A stretch of DNA of 64,000 nucleotides from Trichopria drosophilae. Lineage: Eukaryota > Arthropoda > Insecta > Hymenoptera > Diapriidae. The position numbers and the translations under genes are program-made. Shown piece after piece: positions 35,690-46,314 of this stretch. Every line of letters begins with the position of its first letter. The stretch's first letter is position 1. The notes under the pieces are model-generated. The model was given only the letters and a program-made list of their open reading frames with translations, had not been told where the DNA came from and made no database searches. The DNA lies in assembly GCA_030407085.1 (NCBI GenBank), contig CM059586.1, positions 91,075,501 to 91,139,500 on the forward strand, read 5' to 3'.

Positions 35690-36957
35690 ACTAAATAGTA
35701 TTAAAATAGCAAGTTCAAGATTCCAGATGATTACATACTAATCCCGTTAGATGTAGTCTCCCTATTCACTAACGTTCCTTTGGAGTTAGTTAAAAATATC
35801 ATCACGAAAAGGTATTCGCATATCGCAAAATTTTCGACCATTCACTTGGATGATATTCTAAACATAATAGAATTCTTGTTCAATAACACTTTTTTCGTAT
35901 TTAATAATAAATTTTACAAACATATTTTTGGAACTTCTATGGGTTTGCCAGTTTTGCCGATTTTTGCAGATCTAATTATGAATGATCTAGAAACAGAATG
36001 CTTAACAAATTTATCATTTACTCTACTTTTCTATCATCGTTACGTAGACGATATTCTGACATGTATTCCGAATAATAAGACGAATGAGATAATCGAAGTT
36101 TTTAACAGCTGCCATGAACGACTGAAATTCACACGTGAACAAGAACTAGATGAAAGAGATAGTGAAAAAATACCATTGTTGGAATTAAGCATTATACGCA
36201 ATATGGTTAATCACAGTTTACAATTCAATTGGTACTGCAAATCAACTTGTTAAGATACATTTCTAGATTACAATTCAAAACAACCAATTTCACAAAAAAA
36301 TCCAATAGTATATAATTTAGTAGACAGAGCAACTTTGTTTTTTGAGGCCGCATTTAAAAAAGAAAACTTAATGAAAGTTAGGTAATATTTAATAGACAAT
36401 AGTTACCAGATCAATTTTATAAACAAATACATACGTAAACGCATAAATACAAAATCAACACAAAACAATAGTAATAATAACGATTTCGCAAATACTGTCA
36501 ATAATTATTTACAAATCCCATACTTCCAAAACAAATATGAATTTATCAACCGCAAATTTTCAAAATATATTATTAAGGGGAAAGATCAGTTACGAAAAAT
36601 AACACCAACAATACGGTATATTGCATACAGTGCAATGACTGCAATGCTTCGTATGTGGGCGAAACAAAACGACAAATGAAAATTGTTGATGAAAAAATGA
36701 AACAGAATTAATGAACACAAAAACAATATAAATAGACCTTCACAAAATACTTCCGTAATTACCACACATAGATTAAAACATGCACACGACTTTACATGGG
36801 ACATGACAAAAATTCTAGATATGGAAACAAAATTTTACAATAGAAGAATATCTGAAACTATACACATTAAATTACAAAAACAACCTTTAAATGCCGTTGA
36901 AGAGTCGTTTCGCTTTTCCGAAATATACGAGGACATTATTGATCGTTTGAAAAATTG
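35690..36957 (+). pseudogene. Penelope-like element: reverse transcriptase plus GIY-YIG endonuclease (5' part)
   Basis: An open frame from 35711 to 36252 encodes the PLE RT palm. Motif A is IPDDYILIPLDVVSLFTNVP. Motif B is FGTSMGLPVLPIFADLIMND (usual form GTSMGSPLSP). The catalytic YVDD is at 36041-36052, followed by LLELSI. A stop ends this frame; after frameshifts the thumb region (NPIVYNLVDRAT, INKYIRKRIN) continues. YCIQCNDCNASYVGETKRQM (36619-36678) is the cysteine-rich start of the GIY-YIG domain, followed by LKHAHDFTWDMTKIL. PLEs lack LTRs in the usual sense and use RT plus GIY-YIG nicking for target-primed insertion. The 5' end is lost before about 35690, and frameshifts and the insertion at 36958 make it non-functional. 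Confidence 0.9.
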
Positions 36958-37340
36958 CACAGGTCTGCAAAATTCACTTTTTTTTTTTTTCTTATATCAG
37001 AGTGATTTCCCAGGTATTTTTGTACGCTGAACACGAATCTGAAGACGAAAAATGTCTATCACGTCATGATTTTGAGAAAAGTGGGGGCAAAAACACCAAA
37101 AAACGTGTTTTTGGGTGTTTTTACCCCTAATTTTCTCAGAAGCCTGATGTGCAACAGATCTGAATTTCTGCTCAAATTAATGCTTGATTCTTCCCCTACA
37201 ATTTTTTGGTGTCTTTACCCCCACTTTTCTCAAAATCATGACGTGATAGGCATTTTTCGACTTCAGATTCGTGTTCAGCACACAAAAATACGTCGAAAAT
37301 CACTCTGATATTAAAAAAAAAAAATCCGTGCAGACCTGTG
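36958..37340. mobile_element. Fold-back element, 383 bp, inserted in the PLE
   Basis: It begins CACAGGTCTGCAAAATTC and ends GTGCAGACCTGTG, flanked by TTG at 36955-36957 and 37341-37343 (a 3-bp target duplication). The arms are complementary: GAACACGAATCTGAAGAC with GACTTCAGATTCGTGTTC, and TTTTGAGAAAAGTGGGGG with CCCCCACTTTTCTCAAAA. The terminus CACAGG.C.G.AAAATT resembles the fold-back elements at 10695 and 40435 and, more loosely, 45770. Short frames across it are not genes. Confidence 0.9.
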
Positions 37341-37490
37341 TTGTTTTTCGCAAACGAATGAACAACAAATACAAATAAATAGGACACCCATTCAAGACAC
37401 AGACATTCCTCCTGAAGATGATCACGAGTCGATCGAAACGTAGAGGTTTCATTTTTTCCTAACGAAAAAATATTCGTAGGGCATAAGTCG
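37341..37490 (+). pseudogene. Penelope-like element, 3' remainder after the insertion
   Basis: The sequence after the fold-back element continues the PLE 3' region up to a CTGAAGATGATCACG...GATCGAAACG segment at 37412-37440. This form is often seen near the 3' ends of PLEs and some non-LTR elements. The exact 3' boundary is uncertain. Confidence 0.55.
37412..37440 (+). ncRNA. Possible hammerhead-ribozyme core of the PLE
   Basis: CTGAAGA is followed by GATC-ACGAGTC-GATC (a potential stem II with one unpaired U before it) and then GAAAC, matching the hammerhead core CUGANGA...GAAA. PLEs are known to carry hammerhead motifs. Stem I and a proper UH cleavage site are not convincing here, so this may be a relic or coincidence. 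Confidence 0.3.
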
Positions 37491-37529
37491 TCATCTTAAT
37501 TTTATTTACATCGACCTATGCAAAACGTA

Positions 37530-37712
37530 CACTGTTAGAAATTTCTATAGCAATTTTCTGAAATATGTAATCGAAGCTTTTTACGTTACCGTTTCAAAAT
37601 TTTACGAAACATGAACAGAAATTTCGGAAACGGTAACCGTTAAAAGCTTCGGTTACATGTTTCAGAAAATGTTGTTACAGTTTCAGAATTTTCAATTACA
37701 GTAACAGAATAG
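37530..37712. mobile_element. MITE with CACTGTTAGAAATTTCT end (copy 1)
   Basis: It starts CACTGTTAGAAATTTCTATA, and its interior (GTTACCGTTTCAAAATTTTA, GGTAACCGTT, TTTCAGAAAATG, CAGTTTCAGAATTTTC) repeats words in both orientations. It is a sister of the complete copy at 60942-61158. The right end (AATTACAGTAACAGAATAGT) is degraded. Confidence 0.75.
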
Positions 37713-38733
37713 TATAAGGGGAGTAAAATTTGTTTGCTTTGTCATATTTTTTTGGTGTTTTCTATGATTTATTGTCCTTCGTTTGGGGAAGGCTACCCTA
37801 TTATTAAAAATAGAAAATTTAATAAAAAACAACACTGTTTTGTAAATGTGCATCAGGGTAGAAAAAATAAATAGTGTTTTTATTAATTTCCGTGGTATTC
37901 GTCGTGCAATAATTGTTTTGCTACTTATCATTGAAGTAAAAATTCCGAGATATTTGCACCAAGAATTTAACAATAATGGAATTACTTTAAAACAAAACAG
38001 TAAGTAACCGATTCACCAAAGAAAAACGTACCGGCTATCACTTTGCACATCGCCCGAAGCAGTAGCTTTGCGATACGAATTTATAGAATCCCATTGAAGC
38101 ACGTCGCGTTCAACTGCAGATTATGGTGCCGCCGTCATCATTGTTCTATTACGTTTGATATCAGAGTATTTTCCATGCGGCCTCAGCATGCTTCGAAGAT
38201 GAAATACTGTCGAGGTGGAACCTTGACATTTCCTGGCCTGGAATGGAGCGGCACAATTGATCGACGGATGCGACCGTAGCTTGCCACGTTCATATGTAAT
38301 ACATGTTCCCTCGGCCTATCTACGCTGTTATTGTAGCCTGTAGGGCACGACCATCGGTATTCCCGTATAGGACAGGTTGATGTCTTGGTAAAGTCATAAC
38401 ATCAACAACTGATTGACGTTCCATTCCCTCGGCGCGAAACCGTAAGACAATGCAACATGAGCAATACGCCACTTTTTTTACGCCTCTCTCACTCCGATCC
38501 AACAAGATTACAATGAATATGTTTCTAAAGCTTCTCAGACAGCTTGTTCGTGTCAAGCAAGACAATAGATATACTCACTCTTTAGATTTATATTAATTTA
38601 TTGCAATGTACTCGTGTGATTTATTGTTTATTTCGCATATACTCAGCCCAGAAAACAATATTCAATAGTTATATGATTCAGAACCTTCTTATTACTTGTG
38701 GGACTGATGAGTGGTGTCCATTTCACTTTTTTT
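37713..38733. other. Intergenic DNA; GC-richer island at about 38030-38560
   Basis: A 78-codon plus frame (38043-38279) and an 81-codon minus frame (38320-38565) lie in the island. Neither has a recognisable domain. Candidate conserved non-coding DNA only. Confidence 0.35.
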
Positions 38734-39098
38734 TTGTATTTATTATTTAACGAGCGGTATCGCCCTTTTACACAATTTTTTTCATATATTCAATTACAAT
38801 ATTTACAAGCTGCAGATCAACTTAAGAAGATGGCGCTATACTTCACATTTGTGTATGAAATGTAGATATTTGTATACCAACTTCTGCAGAAACCTACACC
38901 AAGTACAGCAGCGGTCGTGAGTCGATTTCCGCCAGATAAACAATATTTTCGAAATGTAAACAAACAACGTGGCTCGTCTTACCAACTGCGAGTTGCTGCT
39001 TGAAAACGAAATCGAAAAATTTTTCACCGGACGGGGATCGAATTCTTGACCTACGACTTCGTAGTCCAGTACGTTACCGCCTGAGCAGCGAAGCCGAT
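38734..39098 (-). mobile_element. tRNA-derived SINE (copy 2)
   Basis: The minus-strand head GGCTTCGCTGCTCAGGCGGT matches box A and AATTCGATCCCC matches a diverged box B. The body (GCAACTCGCAGTTGGTAAGA, GTTTGTTTACATTTCGAAAA, GACTCACGACCGCTGCTG) matches copy 1 at 5630-5906. This copy carries roughly 90 extra bases towards its 3' end. The tail is TAAATAATAAATAC-like, as expected for LINE-mobilised SINEs. Frames on both strands across it are not genes. Confidence 0.85.
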
Positions 39099-40434
39099 AA
39101 TTCAACTTTTATTAACTTTTTCAGCACTGTTATTTTTATCCTGAAGTCAACCTTTTATTGTAAACAAAATTTTAGAGCAAAATTAATAATAAATTCCTTG
39201 CGTAATGCTACTGAGGCATTGGTCACAACAAACAGGTGTCATACGGTGTTTGTGTGAAGTTTTTCAATATAATTTGATGCTCTTGATACGACCAATTCTA
39301 AAACAAGAACTGAAGCATTTTTGGCCTACATCATGTTGAATTTTTTTTCCATTTTCACCTCAAATTAAGCTCTTTTCTGTAATATTAGTTAAATATTGAC
39401 CGAATGAATCTGCTTGTCAAGTTTAACTGCACGACATTAAAAAGAATATCCTAATATAGAAAGAACAATTAATAAACAACAATTGAATTACATAGAAGAA
39501 CGAACATTAATAAAATTCCATTAATAAGAGAAAATGAATGCTGCTTTCAGGTTAAAAAATACTGTCAACACTGGCTTCAAATTATATTTACATGAACATG
39601 TTCTATTTTTGTAAAAATCCGCGTTGAATTATTCGATCGTTAATTGAAAATAATGTAAAAATTTCTTTCTTCGTTACTTTGACTGTTAAATTGACGTTTA
39701 TTAGAAAAATGTTAAAAAGTGATACGTCTCCGTGATTGGATGAGTCATGTTTTTTTATATGAACTACGTTCTTTTTTTTTTTTTTTTGTATACAAACAAC
39801 AAAAGTGTGGACCTAATGTGGACGACGAATTTTGAATATTTTGTAGGAATTTTGTGAAACTTGGAGTACATAATTAGGTTTTTAGGTCAGCTTATGAAGA
39901 TTCTAAAGTAAGATTTTGAAAATTCTAAGTGGCGGACCCTATATGGCGGACAAATGGTATTATTTCTTAAGAATTTAATGAAATTTGATTGAATGAGAGA
40001 AATTTTCAATTATATTATATGCGAATACATCTACCATACTACTGGATTTGTGCAGTAGTAGTTTGTTAAAAAGTTCTTGCAACTTGGTCCACAACTTTTC
40101 TGATATATAACAATAAACTGCATTTAGGTTACATAATAATGTGAATGGTTAACATTTATATTCGCTAGCACTACTTGTAGGACTGACTTATACACTAGAG
40201 TGTATTTTCGGAGATAAAAATGACCGAATTTTCAAAAAATACAATTTTCGCAGTAAAATCTCCCATTTGAACCCGCATGTCTCATGATTAAGATACATTA
40301 TCAATTTTTCAATCTAACACGAGTAACCTAACATCAGAAAATTTTGTTTGCCATACATATTTACCCCAAATTTCAAGTCCAAAAAACCGGTTATGCCTAA
40401 TAAGTCATGCAATAAACTACCCAACAGGCCAACA
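39099..40434. other. AT-rich DNA; fragment of the GGCGGA module at about 39925
   Basis: AGTGGCGGACCCTATATGGC at about 39928 resembles the dispersed GGCGGATCCAATATGGCGG module. A run of about 20 T lies near 39768-39788. No gene. Confidence 0.45.
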
Positions 40435-41346
40435 AAATTTAGAAATCGTACTATACTTTTCCGAAGGTTTTCGTTACGCTGACCCAATTTGGCTGCAGAA
40501 TTCTTCTATCACGTCAAGATTGCTAGATATTCTAACCTAAAATTGCAAAAAACACTGTTTTGCTCATATTCAGTAAGTTTTTGTGCTGGAACAAAATTAT
40601 TATTTGCAATTTGGCATAACGATATTAAGCTGCTATTTGTGACCATTAAAACGCTTTTTCAGTAATTACGATACGATTTTTTTTTATCGAGTTATCGAAG
40701 TTTTTGTCAGGGAACAATTATGATTTTCGTACATTTAAGTAAATGTGTAATTACATCAGAATAACTAACAAACTGAGACCGACTTTCTTGATAAAAATTG
40801 ATCTATTACGACTAGATGTTGAAACATCCTATCCTAAAAGTGCAAAACTCAGTGAATGCTCATTTTCAGTAAGTTTGTATGTTCGCAATTCGATAAAAAT
40901 CAGATTAAAATGCATTTATCAAAAACCTGAATATATTTTTTCGATGCTGGATCGAAATCTGGTCGTGTAATTGCTCTGTGGCGTAAAAATATTAAGATAT
41001 CCTAACCTAAAAGTGCAAAAAAACGAAAATCAAACTCGTACCTTGACAAAAACTTCGATAATTCATTGAAAAAAAAACATACGAATGACTAAAAAGGCAT
41101 TTTAAAGTGGATGAACAGCACTTTAATCTAGTTCTTGCCAAAGTGTGAACAAACATTTTGTTCCGTCACAAAAACTGAGTGAATATGAAAAAACAGTGTT
41201 TTTTTGCACTTTTAGGTTAGTATATCTCATAATCCTGACGCGATGGAATAATTCCGCGGGCAGATTTCGACTCAGCTCATTTAGAACCGTCGGAAAAGTA
41301 TAGTCCGGCTTCTGGGTATGGAAATCGGTTTCATTTTGCTGGCTTG
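40435..41346. mobile_element. Fold-back element, about 0.9 kb, TIR CAGGCC(A)ACAAAATT
   Basis: The left arm starts CAGGCCAACAAAATTTAG; the right arm, in reverse, starts CAAGCCAGCAAAATGAAA. Long internal matches include GACTATACTTTTCCGACGG and CTAACCTAAAAGTGCAAAAA, and the latter word appears again near 40990. The same inner word and terminus occur in the 10695-11345 element, so both belong to one family. A 75-codon frame inside is incidental. Confidence 0.85.
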
Positions 41347-41544
41347 TTCTATTGTTGAAAAATCTTATCTAAATATAAGTTTTTAAAATCCACACTTTTT
41401 AGAGTTTTTAATATTATATATAGTTTCTATAAGACATTATAAATGGTAATTTGTATCATGTTGATGATTGGTATTTTTACAGCAGTTAGAGAAACGTCAT
41501 AAATGATGAAAATCATTCAAACCCGGTAAGGGGTTAACCACGGA
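41347..41544. other. Short unannotated spacer
   Basis: AT-rich, nothing recognised. Confidence 0.4.
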
Positions 41545-41850
41545 AGTAGCCCTAGCAAAAGAATCGGATAGAGATTTTTAATCCGACGTAATCCGTGACA
41601 ATAATCTGGATCTAATCCTAGTTGTTCCAAACTGATTTTTCAATCCGTTTCATACCTCGATTTTAATCGCAACGAATCCTATGCTATTCCGACAATTATT
41701 GCCAATCCGTTTCATCCCTCGATTTTAATCCGAATGGGTCGGATGAAGTTGGATTCAGCAGGATTTGAATGAATCGAATAATTTTCGAATGGGTCTTTCC
41801 CATTATTTACGTTGCAAACCAATTTTTTCGACAGGGTGGTAATTTTCGAT
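41545..41850. repeat. AATCCG / GGATT word-rich repeat
   Basis: About twelve AATCCG, AATCCT, GGATT or GAATCG words occur in 300 bases, with an internal near-duplication of CAATCCGTTTCAT(A/C)CCTCG and GATTTTAATC at about 41650 and 41708. It looks like another motif-array repeat, but TIRs are not convincing. Confidence 0.5.
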
Positions 41851-41981
41851 TTCAAAACGAGGATCACTGAAAATGTAAGTTTGCAAATTATAATATTATT
41901 ATCATTGTTGTAGCGTCGTAATTTTTTTCTATATTATGTTTATGTAATCGGTTAAATTGGTCTTCAACATTTGAAAATAAT

Positions 41982-42136
41982 GAAAAATGTATATTAATGA
42001 GGAGTTTAGTGATGTGTACAGTCAATATTTTCCTGAAAACGCTATAGGTAACGACGAGTCCGACGATGATGTTACTTCGAATGATGAACTACCTTGGTCG
42101 TATATTTCTTTTTTTTTTTACAATATATTCTGTTAG
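41982..42136 (+). CDS. Short acidic open frame, unknown
   Basis: From the ATG the frame reads MYINEEFSDVYSQYFPENAI, then GNDESDDDVTSNDELPW and a short hydrophobic end, 49-51 codons to the stop. The Asp/Glu/Ser-rich segment is reminiscent of the acidic N-terminus of some DNA transposases (for example piggyBac-derived proteins). There is no catalytic domain downstream. It may be a relic or chance; no function is assigned. Confidence 0.2.
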
Positions 42137-42837
42137 TATAGTATATGTTTATTTTGGGTATAATAATGTTTCTTGATGTTATAAATCGGCGTATTTTCCT
42201 AATTCCCTACCAATATTTGTCTCGTCCGTTTTGTCTGTCCTTTTCTAACACTCCCAATATTTGCCAGGTGAGGCGAAGAAATTTTTCTCTCATATGCGCA
42301 ACAAAACCTTTCCTATATCGCGCAAGCGTGATATCGTCATAGAATTACCGCTCCGTGAGAAGTGGTGGGGAACAGCAATCGAGGGGTAAGGCAAATAATG
42401 GGGGGGGGGGGGCTACTGTACGTTGCTAATCCCAATGAACATATGCCCTGGATATTACGGATAAAAATTCGCTTTTATCGCAATTTTGTGTCCGCCAGTT
42501 TGAATGTTTGCTTTGTGAAATATGCTAAATATTTAATAGCAAAATCATTTCTGATACGATACTTATACTTTTAGAGGTATGATAATGCCATTAGCCATAA
42601 TAAAATTCGATAAATTAAAAATAAAAACGTAAAATTTCATGAGTTTATTTTGTAAAAACCCATGTATAACTTGTTTATTTTCCAATTTGATAGATTTTGA
42701 CATGCACCATTGGAAAGAGCGGTTATTAGCCAATAAGAAATGACGAGTGTCAACTTTTTGCCATGGAGCTTAAGTGCTAAAATAAAGTGACAAACTACAT
42801 GAAGAAATTTTGTACATTTGGGAATTATAAGGTAGTA
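42137..42837. other. No supported gene; run of 12 G near 42401
   Basis: AT-rich DNA with an isolated poly-G tract, unusual in this composition. A 70-codon frame crosses the G-run and is not credible. Confidence 0.4.
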
Positions 42838-43096
42838 CAGTACGGTCCCGGTACATTTGCCCGCTCGGTACCTCGTCGTCCTCTACGGCCTCCTTATATT
42901 TGTCAAAAGAAGGGAAGCGCCGCTTCTCCCACTCTCCTTAGTTACGTTCGGGACGTCACAGCAGGCCCTTCATGAGGCCCCAGCGTACAAAGTGGGGGAA
43001 AAAGAGATCGTCGACAGACAAATATAACGAAACGGAACTGGGCAAATATGGTGGGACGCAAATACAGCGAGACGCAAATATACCGAGACTCTATTG
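42838..43096. mobile_element. pogo/Tigger-like MITE, 259 bp
   Basis: CAGTACGGTCCCGGTACATTTG at the left and, in reverse, CAATAGAGTCTCGGTATATTTG at the right, each next to TA (42836-42837 and 43097-43098). The interior matches the truncated copy at 4040-4272 in inverted orientation. CAAATATA words recur towards the right end. Confidence 0.8.
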
Positions 43097-43098
43097 TA

Positions 43099-44337
43099 AG
43101 TGGATAAATGTAGCAAAATAGGTAATATAAAAAGTAGTAAGGAACAGTTTTTACAAATTTCGATTGTTAATGTAACTATTTGAATTTACAGCAGTAACTA
43201 AAGATTATTTTGTTTGCTGCATTACTACTTTTGTGCTGACTACTTAGTAGAACTAATCACTTTTTCGGTGCAGAACTCATGATTATTTTGGTGAAAATTG
43301 TTCTGGATGCATGTACTTGAAAATCATTGATTAAAATAAACCAATAGAATAAGGATCCACGCCCACAACAAAATATTAGCAATTAAGTCGAGGTGGTAAT
43401 TAAAAGAAGCGATCGCTGCACGCTCTGAGTACTGGGGTTTAGTGGGCCTAATAAATGTGTGTATATATACCCGATCGGCGGGTATGTACATAGTTGCGTG
43501 CCGCACGCTTGCTCCATTAACATAAACACGGGCTCATTGATTGCACGGGTTAGACACTCTCATTGGCTCGAAATCATTTAGTTATTGCTCCGTCGTCGAC
43601 GTCTCCGGAGCCTTTCTTTATCAGCTATCCCCTTAATATGTACCGCTACGTATCTTGTTTAATTAGGATCATGAAGTGTGAAATTTACAAGTCCATATTT
43701 CGTTATTACAAATCATCAGTTGTACACTCACGGGTCGTATAATTTATTTGCAGAAACGAGAGCACGCGAAAACCTTCGCGACTGCAGTACACTCGCACGC
43801 ATAATGTATACTAATAAACTTCCCGAGTAAACATTTTTGTCGATAAACGAAGCGGTAAAATATTTATTTTCAAAAATGTTGACGCTTCATTAAAAGATTA
43901 GCCGAAATGTCCACGAGTCTCGTGGAATCCTCGTAAATGTTTCATCATCCGTAACTGATCTTCCGCAAATGTTTGCGAGACGCGTACAATGTTACAGTAA
44001 TTAAAATTACGATATCAATTTTGTATTGTCTGGATTGAAACGGACGCAAACGGATCGCAAAGTTTACATATGAGATACTTGAATCGGTCCATGCAAATAG
44101 GATTCTAAGTAATTTTAGATCGTTTTTTTAAGTTAAATGGTGTTTTTAATTTATAAAGAACAGTAGTGGTCTTGGTACCCCTTTTTGCACGAATCACGAT
44201 TAAATCAAAATAAAAAATATCATTTTGTGACATAAAGGTAACTTTTAATTCGCAATTTATTGGAAACAGTATAATTACATTCTAGGATATTTTAATTATA
44301 ATTATCTTCAACTACCTCATTATTGATAATAGACGAG
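43099..44337. other. Intergenic DNA; GC-richer island at about 43330-44000
   Basis: The island is non-repetitive by eye. It contains the small hairpin CCACGAGTCTCGTGG at about 43911. No gene model is supported. Confidence 0.35.
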
Positions 44338-46314
44338 AACTAATTTCTGCTAATGTGTAAAAACAAAATCCTTTTTCAATAGAAAATAAAAAAAGATACA
44401 TTTTTTTAAATAAGCTTTTTTATTTTTTTTTCAATGTTCAAGGAATATAAAATTGTAGTTAAAGTATATGTGTATATTCTTGTATGGAGATGTTTTAGAT
44501 ATTAAAAAGATTTACAACTTGTATATAAATGATTTGTCACATAACCTCAAAGTTTTCCAGAAAAGTCGAGTTTTTTTTTAGAAACAAAATGAATTGCTTT
44601 TCATGAAATTTAAAAGAAACTTAACCTTTTATGTCCCAAATAAACTGTAATTTTGTTAAATAAAAGTGATTATTCATTTTTTTTAATATTCCTTTTTTTA
44701 CTCTTAGCATCAAGAGAAACATCGAATGTCAAACATTCAATTATATTGATAAAAGTTGTAGATCTTCGTGATATCTAAAACTTCTTCATTTAACTTATTT
44801 ATTAAATATAAAAATTTTAGAATAGCGAGGTAAACTTTTGCCGAAAATTACGAAAAACACTTTCTTGGTTTGCTGTTATTATTTTTCCATTTTTTGTTTG
44901 GTATTGGAGTAACTGCACTAATCTAACTTTCAGACCTTGGAAAAAATCGACTTCACAAAAAATGGGAAAAACTTTGAATGAATCAGCTCTGCACCCCGAA
45001 ACTAATGACGTGAAGTATAATGTCTGCTAACTTATGAAAACAATCCTCGTTGAACAAACAATAGAAAAAGATATGGTTTTTTAGATAAGTCCATTTCTTT
45101 CTGAGGTTGCTGAGATAACGCTGAAAAAGTGTCAGTTCGATTGGTAACTTAAATTAAGAATAAACTAATTTGTTATAAACATCTATATAACGTAAAGGAA
45201 AATTATTTTCATTATTTTTTATCATCAATGCATGAAATTGCTTTAAAAATCCTCAAATGTATAACAACAGTACTCCAACAAATAGTTACACAGCGGTTTT
45301 GTAGCGTAAGCTGATCCCCAATCCAAAAATATTAAATGGAGAAGTTTTAGATATTAAAAAGATCTAGTACTTTTGTATACATTATTTTTCACATAATCGA
45401 ATTTTTGTTTTCGATTTTAAGTTAGAGTTTTTTTCAGTATAAAATGAATACAGATCCAAACGAATAAATAATTTTAATTAAACAAGTTACAGCTCATTTG
45501 GGACATAAAATTCCATGAAAAAAAATCAGTTTTGTGGGAGAAAAAAATTAAAAACACGTTTTATCGGTGTTTCTCAAAAACTTTGAGGTTATGTGACAAA
45601 TGATGTATACACAAGTTGAAGATATTTTTAATATCTAAAACTTCTCCATACAATAATATACTTCAAGTACAATTTTGTATTCCATGTTTATTGAACAAAA
45701 TTAAAAAATAAAATAAAAGGCTAATCTAAAAAAATGTACCTTTTTCAATTTTCTATTTAACGAAGATTACACAGGACCACAAAAAATTTGAATTTATAAA
45801 AAATAAAAATGTAAATTTATTAAAAATAAAAATTGTAATAATCAGAAATGGTGGATCTTATAGATTTTCGCCGCTGAAAACGAATCCGTTATTCGGCTTT
45901 TTAGTGAGGGGCCAAGGATTTTAAGTAAATTATCTCCCATCAAAAAAATTTGTGGTCCTGAGTAATTAATCACTGAACATACTTCTAAAAAAAAAGACCG
46001 CAAATTTTTTTTACACAACTTGAATCAGAAGTGGAGGATATTATAGATTTTTGGTGCATGAAATCGAATTCTTTGCCAAAGTTAATTCATCATTTCAGAT
46101 TTTTCACATATCCTAACCTTAAATTGCCAAAAAGTATATTTTTGAATATTTTTCGGATCAGATATCTTCAAATCCTGACGTCATGGGCTAAAGCGAACGA
46201 CGGATTCGTTTTCAGCGACTAAAAATCTATAAGATCCACTATTTCTGATTCAAGTGATCTCGAAAGAAATTTTTTGTGGTCCTGTGCTATTTTTATACAT
46301 TAGCAGAAGTCACT
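44338..46314. mobile_element. Large fold-back element, about 2 kb, with a nested insertion
   Basis: The outer arms match in inverted order: TTTCTGCTAATGTGTAAAAA at 44344 pairs with ATTTTTATACATTAGCAGAA at 46290. The arms include AAGTTTTAGATATTAAAAA, TTTGTCACATAACCTCAAAG and TTTTATGTCCCAAAT(A/G)A with their complements (44338-44690 and 45440-45765). A second element (45770-46286) interrupts the right arm close to its end. No frame encodes a known protein. Confidence 0.8.
45770..46286. mobile_element. Fold-back element, 517 bp, TIR CACAGGACCACAAAAAATT, nested
   Basis: The left end is CACAGGACCACAAAAAATTT and the right end is its complement (AAATTTTTTGTGGTCCTGTG). A further internal copy of the right-end word (AAAAATTTGTGGTCCTG) lies at 45944-45960, so it may be compound. 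Inner arms share AGAAATGGTGGATCTTATAG and GAAAACGAATCCGT in inverted order. It interrupts the 2-kb fold-back element, so it is the younger of the two. Confidence 0.8.

Noticed and set aside
41545..41850. TIR transposon with ends near ACGGAAGTAGCCC and GGGTCTTTCCC
   Set aside because: The proposed ends do not pair convincingly; kept only as a word-rich repeat.
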